DNA of 64,000 bases from Sycon ciliatum (GCF_964019385.1 NC_088643.1:3544804-3608803); one strand, 5' to 3'. Positions 1 through 11,341 are shown, numbered from the stretch's first letter. Made by a program: numbers and translations. The notes: a model not told the origin generated them from the letters alone.

Positions 1-1063
1 TTACATGAGAAACTTAAGCCCGGGCTTATTCAACCCTAGGCTTACGATGAGCCTGCCTTGACCTGTCACCCAGTCGTTTTATGGCGCGCGTTTACATGGC
101 GTGGCAGGCTTATTCAGCTCGCCCCGAGCTGAACTAGCCCTACCCTTGACCCCGAGCTTATCCAACCCCCAGGGCCTATTTTCTCATGTACAGTCTACGG
201 TCAAAAAAAGCCCTGGGCTTATAAGCGAGTTTTCCGTATGTTTCGATTTTGCCTCGTGAGCCTGAGAGGTTTTCGTCGTGGACAGTGCGTCTCTTTTGTT
301 TCTCGTCTGCACAATTTTTCTTCTGATTTTTCGTTCAGTGAAGGCTTCACCTTTTCGAAAAATTAAGTGACAATTGGAAAAGCAGTAGAAGCCCGAGCAG
401 GTGCTTCTTGATCCAAATTACACCATTCACGAACGGTATACAGGGCTTGTTTTTCTCATGCAAACGGCCCCACAGTCAACCCGGGCCTCTTTAGGATGAA
501 CACCAAGGGACCTATCAGGCTCCATATCATATGTGCAGGTGCCGGGAGTCATGCATTGTACACGTATCGTTGTGCAAGCAGCAGTTCTTTGGCTTTTCAC
601 ATTGACATAAGTATGCATACATTCAACCCAATCACTGCCTGTCTTTGAGCACAAGGAGTCATAATGGCCCTTAACCTGGCCTGAACGTACATTCCAGCAC
701 AAACAAAAATTGAGTGTGACGGTTTTGCCTGCATGTGAAATTCCAGTGGTTGTCGACAACTCCCTGCCTACAAGCCAAGATATGCTACATTTGTATCAAG
801 AGTACTTATGTACTCTTGGTTGTATCAAGTAACAACCACTGCAACTCACTTTCAGTTGAGTCGAGAGTACAGTCAAACCTGTAACTAAAGACCACCGTGA
901 CTAGCGACCAGCCTGGTACTACCAAGAGTACATAACCCCCTCTTGGTACTACCAAGAGTACATAACTACACAGTGTAGTTATGTACTCTTGGTACTACAG
1001 ACCACTTCACCCGGCAAGGACGGTCTCAGGGAGTCGTAAAATACGACTCCCTGATTCATAATA
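1..1063. other. non-coding left flank with short palindromes
   Basis: I see no gene. Between about 800 and 1000 there are repeated inverted copies of a motif containing CCAAGAGTACATAAC and its complement, which look like debris of the foldback elements described below. The first 250 bases are GC-richer and hold several repeats of the type AGCCCGGGCTTA, with no coding signal. Confidence 0.5.
1027..1053. repeat. small perfect palindrome, copy 1
   Basis: The sequence CAGGGAGTCGTA followed by its complement forms a perfect hairpin with almost no loop. A second copy with a slightly longer centre lies at 10551-10587, so this is a small dispersed palindromic element and not chance. Confidence 0.7.
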
Positions 1064-1560
1064 TCAAGAGTGGATAAACAAGAGTGTGCAGCTTGCGGAA
1101 AGGCCCATGCCCACGGCGGAATTTTTTGTTGACGTAATCTTTTCGACGACGCACGAGCTGCGAGTCTTTCGGAAAGTTTTCCCTCGTGCTCTTGGCCGGC
1201 TTTACACTACAAGGTCGGTGCCCAGCACGTGCTCTCACACTGCTCTGCGGCGAAAGGCGCGTTCTTCTGAAAAAAAAAGGTGACGTCAACAAAAATTCCG
1301 CCATGGGCGGGCGCGGGGGTATCTGCAGATTGTGCAGGAGAGATCCGGAGTTGCACACTCTTGTTTATCTACTCTTGATAATATCAAGAGTATATAAACA
1401 AGAGTGTTAGTCCATCGGCCAAGTCTCAAAATCGAAAGTGGTGATGCACTGAGCTTCCAACTAAACGCGACCATACCCAGCACGTAGAGAATATATCAGA
1501 GAACACTATTCCGTTTGTTGGACGTGCCGAATTCAGTCCAGGGCGTCGATACGAAGCGTT
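1064..1560. repeat. left arm of a long inverted repeat flanking the transposon block
   Basis: About 480 bases match, in reverse complement and with small indels, the stretch 9541-10030. Within it, 1064-1380 is itself a foldback unit ending in ATCAAGAGT/ACTCTTGAT and containing GTGCAACTC-type termini. The similarity continues past that unit to the motif CCGTTTGTTGGACGT near 1510, so the duplicated piece is larger than the small element. It could be a long terminal inverted repeat of the block between, or two inverted copies of another element. Confidence 0.65.
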
Positions 1561-3837
1561 CTTCGTCGCCGAGTTTTTTACTGTGCGCTCCATTTGAGAG
1601 TGCGCAGAGTTCTGATCGAGAGTTTTTTGAGCAGATTTTCAAATTTTTGAGGCTGTCAGCTGACAGCTGTCAACCCTAAATGGCACTTAGTATGTGACAG
1701 GCAATAGGTTTTGGTGCCTCCGTATGCCTCCAAATAAGTTCTATCTTCCTTCGTTTCACTTCGCTGCTTCGCCCACCACCTCAGGAGATGACAGCGTACC
1801 TGCACTAGTCAGCTCTCGCTAACCCTGTCTCTCTTTCTCCGTCTTAGCGCTCGTCATTCGTGTCCTTCTGCTGAGGCGAGCTTGATACTGTTGTGTCGTA
1901 GTTTTTAGGCAATAGTGGCTGTTGTTCGCGTGACGATCAGGATTTATGGAGAAAGACGACGACTCGCCAAGTTCCCATGCAGCCACACACGGCGTAGCAA
2001 TTCTTACCGCCAACCCTTCGAGCAACGGAACCGGCCTGAGTTGGAAATCGTGTCTGTGTAATTGTGCCACGATACGGATGAAACACACAGGCTCACATGT
2101 GACGAGATGAAGATAATCTCAACAGGCTGACGGAAATCCAACAGGCTGACGGAAATCCAACAGGCTCACGGGAACGCTGCAGTTATGGTCGGAGACGCGG
2201 AGTTATTTAGTCACTGGTAAATGTTGCATCGAGTGCTGTGTGCTCTAACACAATTGTAAAAATCATGAAAAAGCGAAAATAATGCAATGGTGGGGCTGAG
2301 TGGTGTTCTGTGGAGGAGACGTCGCTGTTTCAGTATTCAACGCCGGACCTTGTATTTCAAGTCTGTGGTCATGCTTGATCATAAGTTCCTGTATGGCTCC
2401 AGTGCCTTCTCAGCATTGTTGGCGGGTAAGCACCTGGATCGTGTCCAAGTACTGCGGCTCTGGTGGCTTGAGGGATGTACGGGTGCTCGCCGTGCACCCC
2501 TGCCGGCAATCTGCTAGTGAAGCTTGGTACCTATTGTGTCCGGGAGATTTTCATCCAGAAGCTGATCTTCCTAGGCTGGAGCTGCTGCTACTCCTGTGCT
2601 AGCCCTCAACCACTGGCGCTCCTACTCGGCTCCAGTGTGGGCCATTAACCACCCTGCCCGATTTCGCACTGTTGCTATTCCACACCGTCAGCATTTAACT
2701 CTGAGGTCAGACCTTGATCCCTCCCACCATATGCTATCTGTCCGTCTGCCTCTCTCTCACACACAGATGTGCGCGCATACACACAAACACACATGCACAC
2801 ACACACAGTGACACAAACATACACATAGCCAACTTCTCTGTGTTTGGTGATCATCATCTGTTTTCTGATGTACAAGCTCACCTCTGATGCCGATTACTTC
2901 CTTGCTTAGACCCGGTCTGCTATTAACTTAGACCAGTCTGCTCTCCCTTCACTCGCTTGTAAATCCTACTTGGAGCAGTAAAGTTGTGTCACTGCTCCTA
3001 CTGATGTCATTGTTGTGAAAGCAATATCATCGCCATTGGTGGTTATTTTCCACCGTGCATGAATCATTAACAATCATCATCTATGTGTCACTGCCTAACC
3101 ATCCTCGTAACTCCCCTCATCGTGACAAGTGCTGTACCGTTGAAACCTACTTTGCTTCAGTGTATATTCGCTCCAAAGCTCTTGTTTTGTTGCATAGTGA
3201 TCTGACGCAGTGTGCTATAGCCTATCGGGTAATATGGATAAGATTAGTACAGTCGGCATCGCCTATCGAGTCACCAGGTACATGTATAAGGATACTAGTA
3301 CATGTATACCGGCTTAATGATATCGGAACACAAATAGCACTATGTGTGCAATATTCCTTTCTAAGCTCACGCTGTGCGGTGCAGATAAGTCATGTGTCGT
3401 TGCCAACTTGCCGCATGTGCAGCAGGAAGGCACCACATGTCGACTACTACTTATACTGTACAGCATTGTGTGCTTACATGCATCTACGGCCTTGTGGATG
3501 CAATTGAGTCTCACATACATGTACATGAAATATTGCTTGTAGTGCGGCATCAGGTGTTAACATACAATGGCTAAATATTTTTCTCGCAATAATGACCGTA
3601 TTCACCACAAGTGTGTTTATGTCCAGAGCCAACTCAAGTCCTGTATTATTTATGACCATGACAACAAGACTTCCTGGCTGAAATTCTTCTATGACAGGCA
3701 TGAACACTTGCGTTACAATTGTTCGTGATTGTACGAAGTACATATTCGCTGTTGCATCAATTTTGCACCATTTACATTGTAGTGCCACTAGTGGTATCAC
3801 CTGCATGCGTATTGAGTCAAACAAGGTTACCTCTGTA
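1561..3837. other. non-coding stretch
   Basis: No supported gene. It contains a 19-base unit (core AGGCTGACGGAAATCCA) repeated three times at about 2121-2175 and a short CA-rich tract at 2759-2825. The open frames here have no homology I recognise. Confidence 0.5.
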
Positions 3838-4082
3838 TTAGACCTTATTCAATTACGTCATCCTTTCACCGCGCGGCCGGCGCGGGGGTACTGTTCAAAA
3901 TCAAGCTGGCAGAGGCAGCATTTGCATTGTCTGGGCATGGGAGAAAGATTTTACGAACAAGAAGTCCGCTTTGCTTGTTTTCTTTTGACGTGACTTAGTT
4001 TTGGAACGTGTGTTGTTTTGATCCCTTACTAGCTAAGGGGTTTTCTGTTTTCACCGCTGTCAGCATACGTTCTAAACTAGCA

Positions 4083-5570
4083 ATGCCGCACTCCTGTACT
4101 GTTCCTGGCTGTCGGAACGTGTCTGGGGCGAAGAAATGCAAGCGAGGGTACCGACGTGTTCAGGACTGCACTGGCAAATGGTCGATGGAAGAGTATCGTC
4201 TTTGTGGGAATACGGCAAAGCGAGTCGGCTGTAGGGGCGCTTGCAGCGTGTGCAGGACGTTGCCGTTCGCCAAGTTCCCCAAACCCCTGCCCGAAAGCGC
4301 TGATCCACATCTAGCTAAACGGCAAAGAAAATTAATCAAATCGTGGAAAGATGCTGTTCGAAAACAAAATTTGACTGTGACTGCAACAAACGATGTGCGT
4401 GTATGTGGAGCACATTTCCCAGCCCTGCAACGCCAGAATGACGATGAAGTTCCCTCTGTATTTGCTTGGACCATCCCAGTGGTGGAGCGCCAAACACTGA
4501 CCTCCAAGAAAGCGAGTGAGGCCGAGGAAGAAAGTATGACGGTGGATGAGGAAGAAGTGGCCAGCACCGAAGATACTGGAGAGGTGGACGTTGTCGAAGA
4601 GAATCAGCGGCTGAGGGATGAGATCTTGGACCTGAAATCACAGCTAGAGCTATTGAAAGACCAAAACACGATCCTCGAAGCTCAGCTTGAACGGCAGCGT
4701 TTTACGGCACGGCAGTTCACATCGGACAAAAACATTCGCTGGTATACTGGGTTCAGAACATTCGGACAGTTTGAGGAGATGTTCAAACTTGTTTTGTCCA
4801 CCCGTTCTGCCACCCAAGCAAGAGGTACTGCACCAATCCTTCCACTGGAAGACTGCTTTTTTATTGCAATGGTGAAGGTGTGGAAGGATTATCCGGAAGA
4901 GGAGCTGGCACGGCTAACTGGTGTCTCCCAACCAACAATATCCAGGATTATCCGCCATTGGATTCCGTTGACTGCCAATGCACTTCGCCAAATCCCGATC
5001 TTCCCGAGCAGATCCCAAGTGGATGAGCTAATGTCACTGTCGTTCCGCGAAATGTATCCACGGACACGGATTATCATCGATGCGTTGGAGATTCCGATAG
5101 AAAAGCCAAAGAACCCCACCACTCAAGCTGCCACATGGTCGGAATACAAGCAACGTAACACCGTTAAAGCGCTTGTAGGAATAACACCTGGTGGTGCTCT
5201 GTCGTTTGTGTCGCAGCTGTATGGTGGACGGACGTCTGACAAGGAGTTGGTGAGGAGATGCGAACTACTGAAGCTGCTGGACAAAGGCGATGTGATTATG
5301 GCCGACAAAGGGTTTGACATTGCATCCGACGCACTTGTGTATGGTGTTGGTGTCAATATCCCACCCTTTCTCCACCATCAACAGTTCTCCGAAGAAGATC
5401 TACTTACAACACGACGCATTGCATCACTGAGGATTCATGTGGAGCGAGCCATTCAGCAGATCAAGAATTATTCCATCCTTCGCTTCCTGCCGATCAGTAT
5501 GGCTGATATTGGAGATGAAATCTTTTCATGCTGTGCCCTTCTCACTCTATTTAATCCACCATTGATGTAA
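4083..5570 (+). CDS. THAP-domain DDE transposase (DDE_Tnp_4 type)
   Basis: Single uninterrupted frame of 495 residues; I start at the ATG opening MPHSC, which begins the zinc finger. The N-terminal half has a THAP-like C2CH set (C5, C10, C108, H111 in CGAHF), with an unusually long cysteine-rich insertion between the first and second pair. An acidic stretch and a leucine-rich coiled coil follow at about 165-215. A helix-turn-helix (ELARLTGVSQPTISRIIRHW) precedes the RNase-H-like nuclease. Catalytic acidic residues are D333 (IIIDALEI), D408 (MADKGF) and E454 (HVERAIQQIK). All three are present and no stop interrupts the frame, so the copy could be active. It would cut and rejoin DNA at the element's ends. 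DDE_Tnp_4 is seen directly; placement in an ISL2EU- or PIF-like superfamily is inference. Confidence 0.9.
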   Translation: MPHSCTVPGCRNVSGAKKCKRGYRRVQDCTGKWSMEEYRLCGNTAKRVGCRGACSVCRTLPFAKFPKPLPESADPHLAKRQRKLIKSWKDAVRKQNLTVTATNDVRVCGAHFPALQRQNDDEVPSVFAWTIPVVERQTLTSKKASEAEEESMTVDEEEVASTEDTGEVDVVEENQRLRDEILDLKSQLELLKDQNTILEAQLERQRFTARQFTSDKNIRWYTGFRTFGQFEEMFKLVLSTRSATQARGTAPILPLEDCFFIAMVKVWKDYPEEELARLTGVSQPTISRIIRHWIPLTANALRQIPIFPSRSQVDELMSLSFREMYPRTRIIIDALEIPIEKPKNPTTQAATWSEYKQRNTVKALVGITPGGALSFVSQLYGGRTSDKELVRRCELLKLLDKGDVIMADKGFDIASDALVYGVGVNIPPFLHHQQFSEEDLLTTRRIASLRIHVERAIQQIKNYSILRFLPISMADIGDEIFSCCALLTLFNPPLM

Positions 5571-6120
5571 GTTATTCTGCAATGGTCTCTCCCTCCGGGA
5601 CTGTCGCGCACATAATCGCGTAATTTACATACTTCCGTGTACATACAGCTATTCCACATAACCTTTCCATAACGCGGTTGCTTGCGACCAACTAGTTACT
5701 TTCGTGCATCTCAAGTGACAGTCACTATGGTAGTGACAGCTATTGTAGCGTGTGGGACAGAATGGTGCTCAGCAACAGCCTAAGACTCCCCCCCCCCCCC
5801 CCCTGCTGCCATTGAATTTGTATACTGTCGACATTGCATTACTTGTGATCTGTGCGCCTCCTTATGTAGCCTGTATTGTTGCCTTCAGGACAGCACACCT
5901 TACTCCGTTAGGCATCTAATGCAGTACATTGTAGGATATTTTGGTGTTTGTTTGTTACATCGGACTTGGAATGGGCCTTCACTTTTCTGTGACTAAAGAT
6001 GTTCTGCTCTGGAGCCGTGCTCCCAAGCAGATGTGATGCCGTACACACCCAACAAGTATCCATTCTCATTACGACATTATGAGTGACAGATCATGAAAAT
6101 TCTCACATAAAATATGCTCT
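5571..6120. other. spacer between the two converging transposon genes
   Basis: No gene seen. It holds a C tract near 5788-5803 and AT-rich sequence that probably contains the 3' ends of both transcripts. Confidence 0.5.
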
Positions 6121-8887
6121 TCATGCCGGTACAACTGCAGCATACATAATGTGGCCAAGCTGATAGCCAGCTGGAGCCACTGGAGGGCCAACCACAGCCT
6201 GAGGCCGCCCCCCTGTGGCTGCATTCATGCCATCGTAGAAATAAAACGTGCCATTTTCATGAATATGAGACACAAAATGTTGACCATTTCCATAGGTCAC
6301 ACCCAGCAACCGGTATGCAGTCAGGCGGCCGGAATCAGTGCCTGGCACTTTAACCTGTAAAGGAAAATCTGCAGCAGAATAAATTGTGTGCCGACCAACC
6401 ATTTCGCGGCAAATGCAGCAAAAGAATGCCACAGAGCACCCCACTCTGGAGCCACGTAGCACCTGCAACCTCCGTCGAGAATACGAGCGCACACCACCAC
6501 AACGACAAGGCTGACTTCCCGGAAAAAACCAGGCATTCAACATCACCTTTACCTGGTCCGGCCCAGGCAGGTGAGATAGGTCTCCATCTGCAGAGATAAA
6601 GATTTCTGGAGTGACGACATCTTTCTTCACATTGCACGTGTCACATTCGTAGGATACTGACGGAAGACAAAACGATTGATTAAACGCTATAACAAACCGA
6701 TCTGCTTCTGAACCATAGAAATTAATGTTCTGTCCATCACAGGGTACTCGGGGAAGGCCTAGAAGTTCAAGGGCGTGCCACCAGATGTACTTCGCTGCGC
6801 CTGGTTCGCCAATGTCAATGAACCCACACATATCCAGCAGGGCATGAGCTGCGCGGTTCCCACTTTTAGCTGCGTCTCTAAATTCATGAATATATATGTC
6901 ATTGCTGCTGAGGAGAGTAAAACAAAACATCAAGCCATTGTCCAGTGGGCACGTATTGCTAAAATAGAACTGTTTGCCATCTTCTGTCCGGTGAGAGCCA
7001 CCCCAAGGCAGGGGGTACTCTTGCACTTGTCTGTTGTCACTAGCATTCCCAGTCACATCCATGGGCGACTGCGGATTCACTTCCTCTCGGGTAAGTTGCG
7101 TGTCAGGTTCACCACTTGGACTATGTTCACCACTGAGACTAGGTTCACCACTAGGACTAGGTTCACAGGATGCACCCTTAGAAGCCTTATCTGTGCCTTC
7201 AGCCCGCAACTCACGACACGCCTGCTGCTGTTCGTTCGCCCGTGCAATGCGTTCCACCCTTGCAACCAGCGTTGACTCGGACGGCAGAACGTGGGTGAAA
7301 GCCATTGCCACGCCGCGGGTACTAAGTTCGTTTACGTTCTTGGCGAAAGTCAGCAAGGCAGTTGCTGGCAGCCGAGGTGGGGCAAGTGGCTTGTCCAGTT
7401 CCTTCCGTGCAGCAGCTACCGGCGTTGCGCTGCTCTTGCTGTACGCAGCCTTTTTAAACACCAGATCCTTTAGCAGGCACACTTCAACCTTCTTGCTCCG
7501 TGGCACATTCCATTTGCTGGCCTCTTCCGTGCAAGTCAATGCTGACCGGTGGTACCCCAGCCGCACAAACTCCTCAAGAGCATACGCAAATGCCGCAAGG
7601 TGTTTGCAGGAAGCGTGAGGAGGGCGGCCAGCAGGACAGCCACACTCTGCGTACAGGACCTCTGCATGTCTGTCCAGCTTCATGTATAGGGTATAGGTTT
7701 TTTTTTGTTTCATTTCTGCCAGCACAATGCAGCGGAGATACATTGTTCCTTGCTCTTCGGGATCCACTGCACCTTTAATGGCCTGCACCAATCCATTGCT
7801 GAATAGAAGCAGGGCATGCTCATTTACAGCCTTGAAGTTCATTCGGCTCCCATCAGTGGACTGACCATAAATGAAATAAGCCACCATGTTGGCCATGGTG
7901 AACATCGGCAAGGCAGTCCGAATGTCAACCAAGGGCTTCCACAAGTTCGGGTCGACTGGAAGCTTGCTTTTCGTACGGGTCACTTCTATCGACTCTGTGG
8001 ATAGTGGTATATGCGGTGGTTGTGACTGTGCTGGGGGATTACTGACGTTGCCTTGTACCGGTGGCGATAGAAAGCTACTTTCAGCTTGGCCTGAAGTTTT
8101 CGCAAATGTCTTTAATCTGCAGTTGACACAGGAACACAAGCCACAGGAAGATTTGGAGTTTTTAGGCTCAGCAAGGAATATTGTCTCGTTTCATGGGTAC
8201 GGTGTCACAAAACAAAAGTAAAATGACAAGAACATAATACAGGTAAAATGACTATGGATGCTGTTGCACACTGAGTTGAAAGCAGATCCCATTATAGCAA
8301 CTCTCAGCAGAGTCGCAATGCTGCCATGCACATGGTCATGGCTATGGCTTCGTCCATGCCCACACCAAACGTAGTCCAAGTGTAATCCCCCCTCCAGTCT
8401 CTTCGGAGGCGTGGGTTCGAATTCCACCGCTGCCACCATTGTAACTCGTATACTCTCAGCACTCAAAGCACATACTTGTAGTTACGTAAGTAGTTATCAT
8501 TCGTTCATTGTCTCACACAAGGAGAAGAAGAAGACAAGGCCGTGCGAGTGTGCGCAGAGCTATCCAAGCATTCCTACGGTGTACTATTTATGTGTATACA
8601 AATAACGTGTTATAAAGTAGCCATGCTACACAAGTCTACTGGTTTTTGAAAAATATTTTTAGTTCAGCTCCATTCTTTGCACGCGGGCCAATAACGAAAA
8701 AACAGACGCCTGGGAGAGTTTAGTAATTTTCGGCAACACACTACTGAGTAAGAAGTGAAACGAAGAAAGCTTACCTCCCAATCAGTTCGTCCTTCTTTCC
8801 GGAAAGGGGTAAGCCATGTTCACGGAGTAGCCTCTTCAGCTCAGGCACTCTCAAGTCGGCTAAAGACGAAACTTTCTTGGCACTCAT
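6121..8887 (-). CDS. SAP-SWIM-cysteine-protease-like transposon protein, 2 exons
   Basis: Exons 8775-8887 and 6121-8116, joined in phase (GGGAG/GTAAGC donor; CTGCAG acceptor), give 702 residues. Exon 1 starts at an ATG and encodes a clear SAP DNA-binding helix pair (DLRVPELKRLLREHGLPLSG), completed across the junction as ELIGRLKTFAK. A SWIM zinc finger follows at about 196-210: C-x-C-x9-C-x-H within ECGCPAG...SCKHLAAF. After a serine/proline-rich linker, a papain-like layout is visible: a Cys box NTCPLDNGL (C about 427), CxxC pairs like the zinc finger of ubiquitin-specific proteases, a His box GNGQHFVSHI (H about 651) and YDG (D about 666). SAP plus SWIM is common in second proteins of animal DNA transposons, usually with a YqaJ nuclease; I see no YqaJ domain. 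Protease or deubiquitinase activity is inferred from the motif layout only. Confidence 0.75.
8392..8435 (+). pseudogene. 3' half of a tRNA-Leu
   Basis: From the anticodon-arm side through the variable arm (TCTCTTCGGAGGC), T arm (GTGGGTTCGAATTCCAC) and acceptor strand (CGCTGCCA), this matches the 3' half of eukaryotic tRNA-Leu. The 5' half is absent upstream and one T-stem base is changed. It lies inside the intron of the SAP-SWIM gene on the opposite strand, so it is probably a retroposed tRNA fragment or the relic of a tRNA-derived SINE. Confidence 0.75.
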
Positions 8888-9090
8888 AGCTGACGGACCA
8901 GTCGGTGATACTCCACGACAGGCACTGCCTGGAACTCGACGTGAGGGCTAACTCTCGAAATAAAAACAACCACAACTGTCTGATGTCCAAGACGAAAATT
9001 TTGGAAGAAGTGAAGTCTTTCTCACCACGAAATCTCAAGTATACCCCCGGCGCGAGCCGATGACGTAATTGTGAATAAGGACCAATGCTT

Positions 9091-9540
9091 ATCGTGGCTA
9101 TCAAGAGCTTCGATGCAAATTCCCAGCTGACGAATGGTGTCCAGCTTGTGTTCAGCTCAGCTGGCACTCACAACTCATAATAATTGCGTTCTAGACGCCA
9201 GATGAGATGTTTCAGCTACAATGTAGACAAAACGTCCGTGTTCAAGAAAGCCGTCACTTCATCTTCTGTCCATCCTCAATAGCACGGTCAAGCAAATACG
9301 TCTGAAACACAGTAGCGACAATCCGACAGCGGCGACACGCCGTCTTCTCCGAATAAGCTTCTACCGTTCTAATTCAGATAAAAAATGTCAAAATAAATAA
9401 TAGATTTCCACCAAGCTCGCTAGAATCTTGCGAACCGTCAACATGCAGGCATTTCAAGTGTTCGAGCGTGCGTAGATTCTGCTCAGCGGCTCAAGAACAT
9501 TCGCCAAGCGAAAAAAAGTCGATGAGAAAGATGTAATGGT
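9091..9540. other. non-coding stretch between inner and outer inverted repeats
   Basis: No gene or strong repeat seen. AT-rich around 9375-9410. Confidence 0.4.
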
Positions 9541-10030
9541 GGACGAAATTACGAAAATCGGAAGAAGGTATTCGACCCAGTTCGACTATCCTGGACTGGA
9601 TTGGCAACGTCCAACAAACGGATTCGTATTCTATGGGGTCTCATGAGCTAGTGTGCCAAAGGGCGTTTAGTTGGAGCTTCAGTGCATCACCTTCGCCGAA
9701 AGAGGCCCTTTCTGAGATTTGGCCGATGGACTATGTGCAACTCCGGATCTCTCCTGCATAATCTGCAGATACCCCCGCCCTTGGCGGAATTTTTTGTTGA
9801 CGTCACCTTTTTTCAGAAGAACGCACATTTTGCCGTAGTAGGCGTAGAGCAGTGTGAGAGCACGTGCTGGGAACCGACCTTGTTGTAGTGTAAAGCCGGC
9901 CAAGAGCACGAGGGAAAACTTCCGAAAAACTCGCAGCGCATGCCTCGTCGAAAAGATTACGTCAACAAAACATTCCGCCGTGGGCCTACCCATCCGCGAG
10001 TTGCACACTCTTGTTTATCTACTCTTGATA
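9541..10030. repeat. right arm of the long inverted repeat
   Basis: Reverse-complement partner of 1064-1560. It ends at 10030 in TTGCACACTCTTGTTTATCT followed by ACTCTTGATA, the same terminus as at 1351-1380, and the internal segments (GGCGGAATTTTTTGTTGACG, CTCGTGCTCTTGGCCGGC) match in the opposite order. Confidence 0.65.
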
Positions 10031-10550
10031 ATAATGGTTGTGCGGTGCAAACCTCTAACCAAGGACCACCTGCCACTAAAGACCACTTAATCATAGTCTT
10101 TCTCTGGCCCCAAGAGGTGGTTGTTAGTCTCAGGTTGTACTGTACTTACCCCCCCCCCCCCCTCCCCCCTCCATATTACTCTTGGTTGAGTTGTGGCCGT
10201 TAGGATGCAACACACTGTGACAGTCTGTACTTGCAAATGAATGCATTGCAACTACACGCAGCGTCCCATTTTGATAACAGGGGAGTCATAAAGAACACGT
10301 TGCATCATCAGACTTTTAAAACACATCTTCAGCTTTTAAACCATGGAACCATGGAAGCATTGCACTGTACAACAGACATGTGCGCCTGACGCTGTGCAGT
10401 CAGAATGTAGCAAGACAAGCTGTACACGTGTGACGTTGTGTGACTGATGGAGCAAGACAATGGAATCAAACAACTGGAAGGTGCTGGATAGCGAGGTTAA
10501 AATTGAGCACGAGGGCAAGCAAGCAAGACTCTACATGCGTACGTGGGCAA

Positions 10551-10587
10551 CAGGGAGTCGTAAAATACCGGTATTTTACGACTCCCT
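10551..10587. repeat. small perfect palindrome, copy 2
   Basis: CAGGGAGTCGTAAAATACC followed by its exact complement. Same element as 1027-1053 with a longer arm (CCGG centre). Confidence 0.7.
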
Positions 10588-11055
10588 AGTGGGCAAGTTC
10601 CATACCAGTAGCTGCCAGATCATAAAAATAAAATGAACAGAATAGATCGGAATAGATCAGGAATAGGCTGCACGTGTACTTCTGAAGTAGCAACGGCCAT
10701 GGCGTCGGGTGAACGTGCTCAGGAAGCGGGGCAGCAGCCGGCAAAACAGCTGTGTTGTGAAGTTCCATTACAACAGACAGCAGTCACGTATTGCAGTAAG
10801 CAGATAACTACACTGCTGCATGCGCGACAAGACGGGCGAGCGTGAGAGCGCAAAGAACCGAGCGGGGAAACGCAACAGCACACTCAACAGAAAATAGGGT
10901 AGACTGATAGGGGAATGCTATACACACCCATGTACGCACCCACCTACACACGCATCAAAAAGAAGCGACGAGACATGTTATTGCGAACGGCGAAGGAGGA
11001 AAGAGGAAAGAATCGCACGGAAAGGGAAAGTAAAGTATAATAGTAGATAATCACG

Positions 11056-11192
11056 GACTTGGCGGCAGAGGGTACAAGACTTGGCGGCAGAGGGTACAAG
11101 ACTTGGCGGCAGAGGGTACAAGACTTGGCGGCAGAGGATACAAGACTTGGCGGCAGAGGGTACAAGACTTGGCGGTAGAGGGTACAGGACGC
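11056..11192. repeat. 22-bp tandem repeat
   Basis: Six copies of a 22-base unit (GACTTGGCGGCAGAGGGTAC plus AA) with single-base changes in the last copies. Confidence 0.85.
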
Positions 11193-11221
11193 GGCAGAGG
11201 ACATGCTGCTAAGAGGCAGCA

Positions 11222-11341
11222 CGGGGGGGGGGGGGGGGGGGGCGACAAACAACGGCAAGCACAAACAACGGCAAGCACAAACAACGGCAAGCACAAACAA
11301 CGGCAAACACAAACAACGGCAAGCACAAACAACGGCAAGCG
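11222..11341. repeat. G tract and 16-bp tandem repeat
   Basis: About 20 consecutive G residues are followed by six copies of a 16-base unit, ACAAACAACGGCAAGC. Confidence 0.85.

Larger units (their letters stand above)
3838..9090. mobile_element. two-gene DNA transposon, THAP/DDE transposase plus SAP-SWIM protein
   Basis: The two ends, 3838-3892 and 9033-9090, are inverted copies of each other: both read CCTTATTC(AC)AATTACGTCATC followed by a GCGC-rich stretch ending GGGGGTA. Between them lie two converging genes typical of a DNA transposon. The same inverted segments sit 150-190 bases upstream of each start codon and contain a CRE-like TTACGTCA, so they may be terminal repeats, matched promoters, or both. 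I could not identify a clear target-site duplication. An outer inverted repeat pair (1064-1560 / 9541-10030) also encloses the block. Confidence 0.65.

Noticed and set aside
427-2600. Several 60-110 codon open frames at the left edge
   Set aside because: No homology, no codon bias that I can see, and most overlap palindromic repeats.
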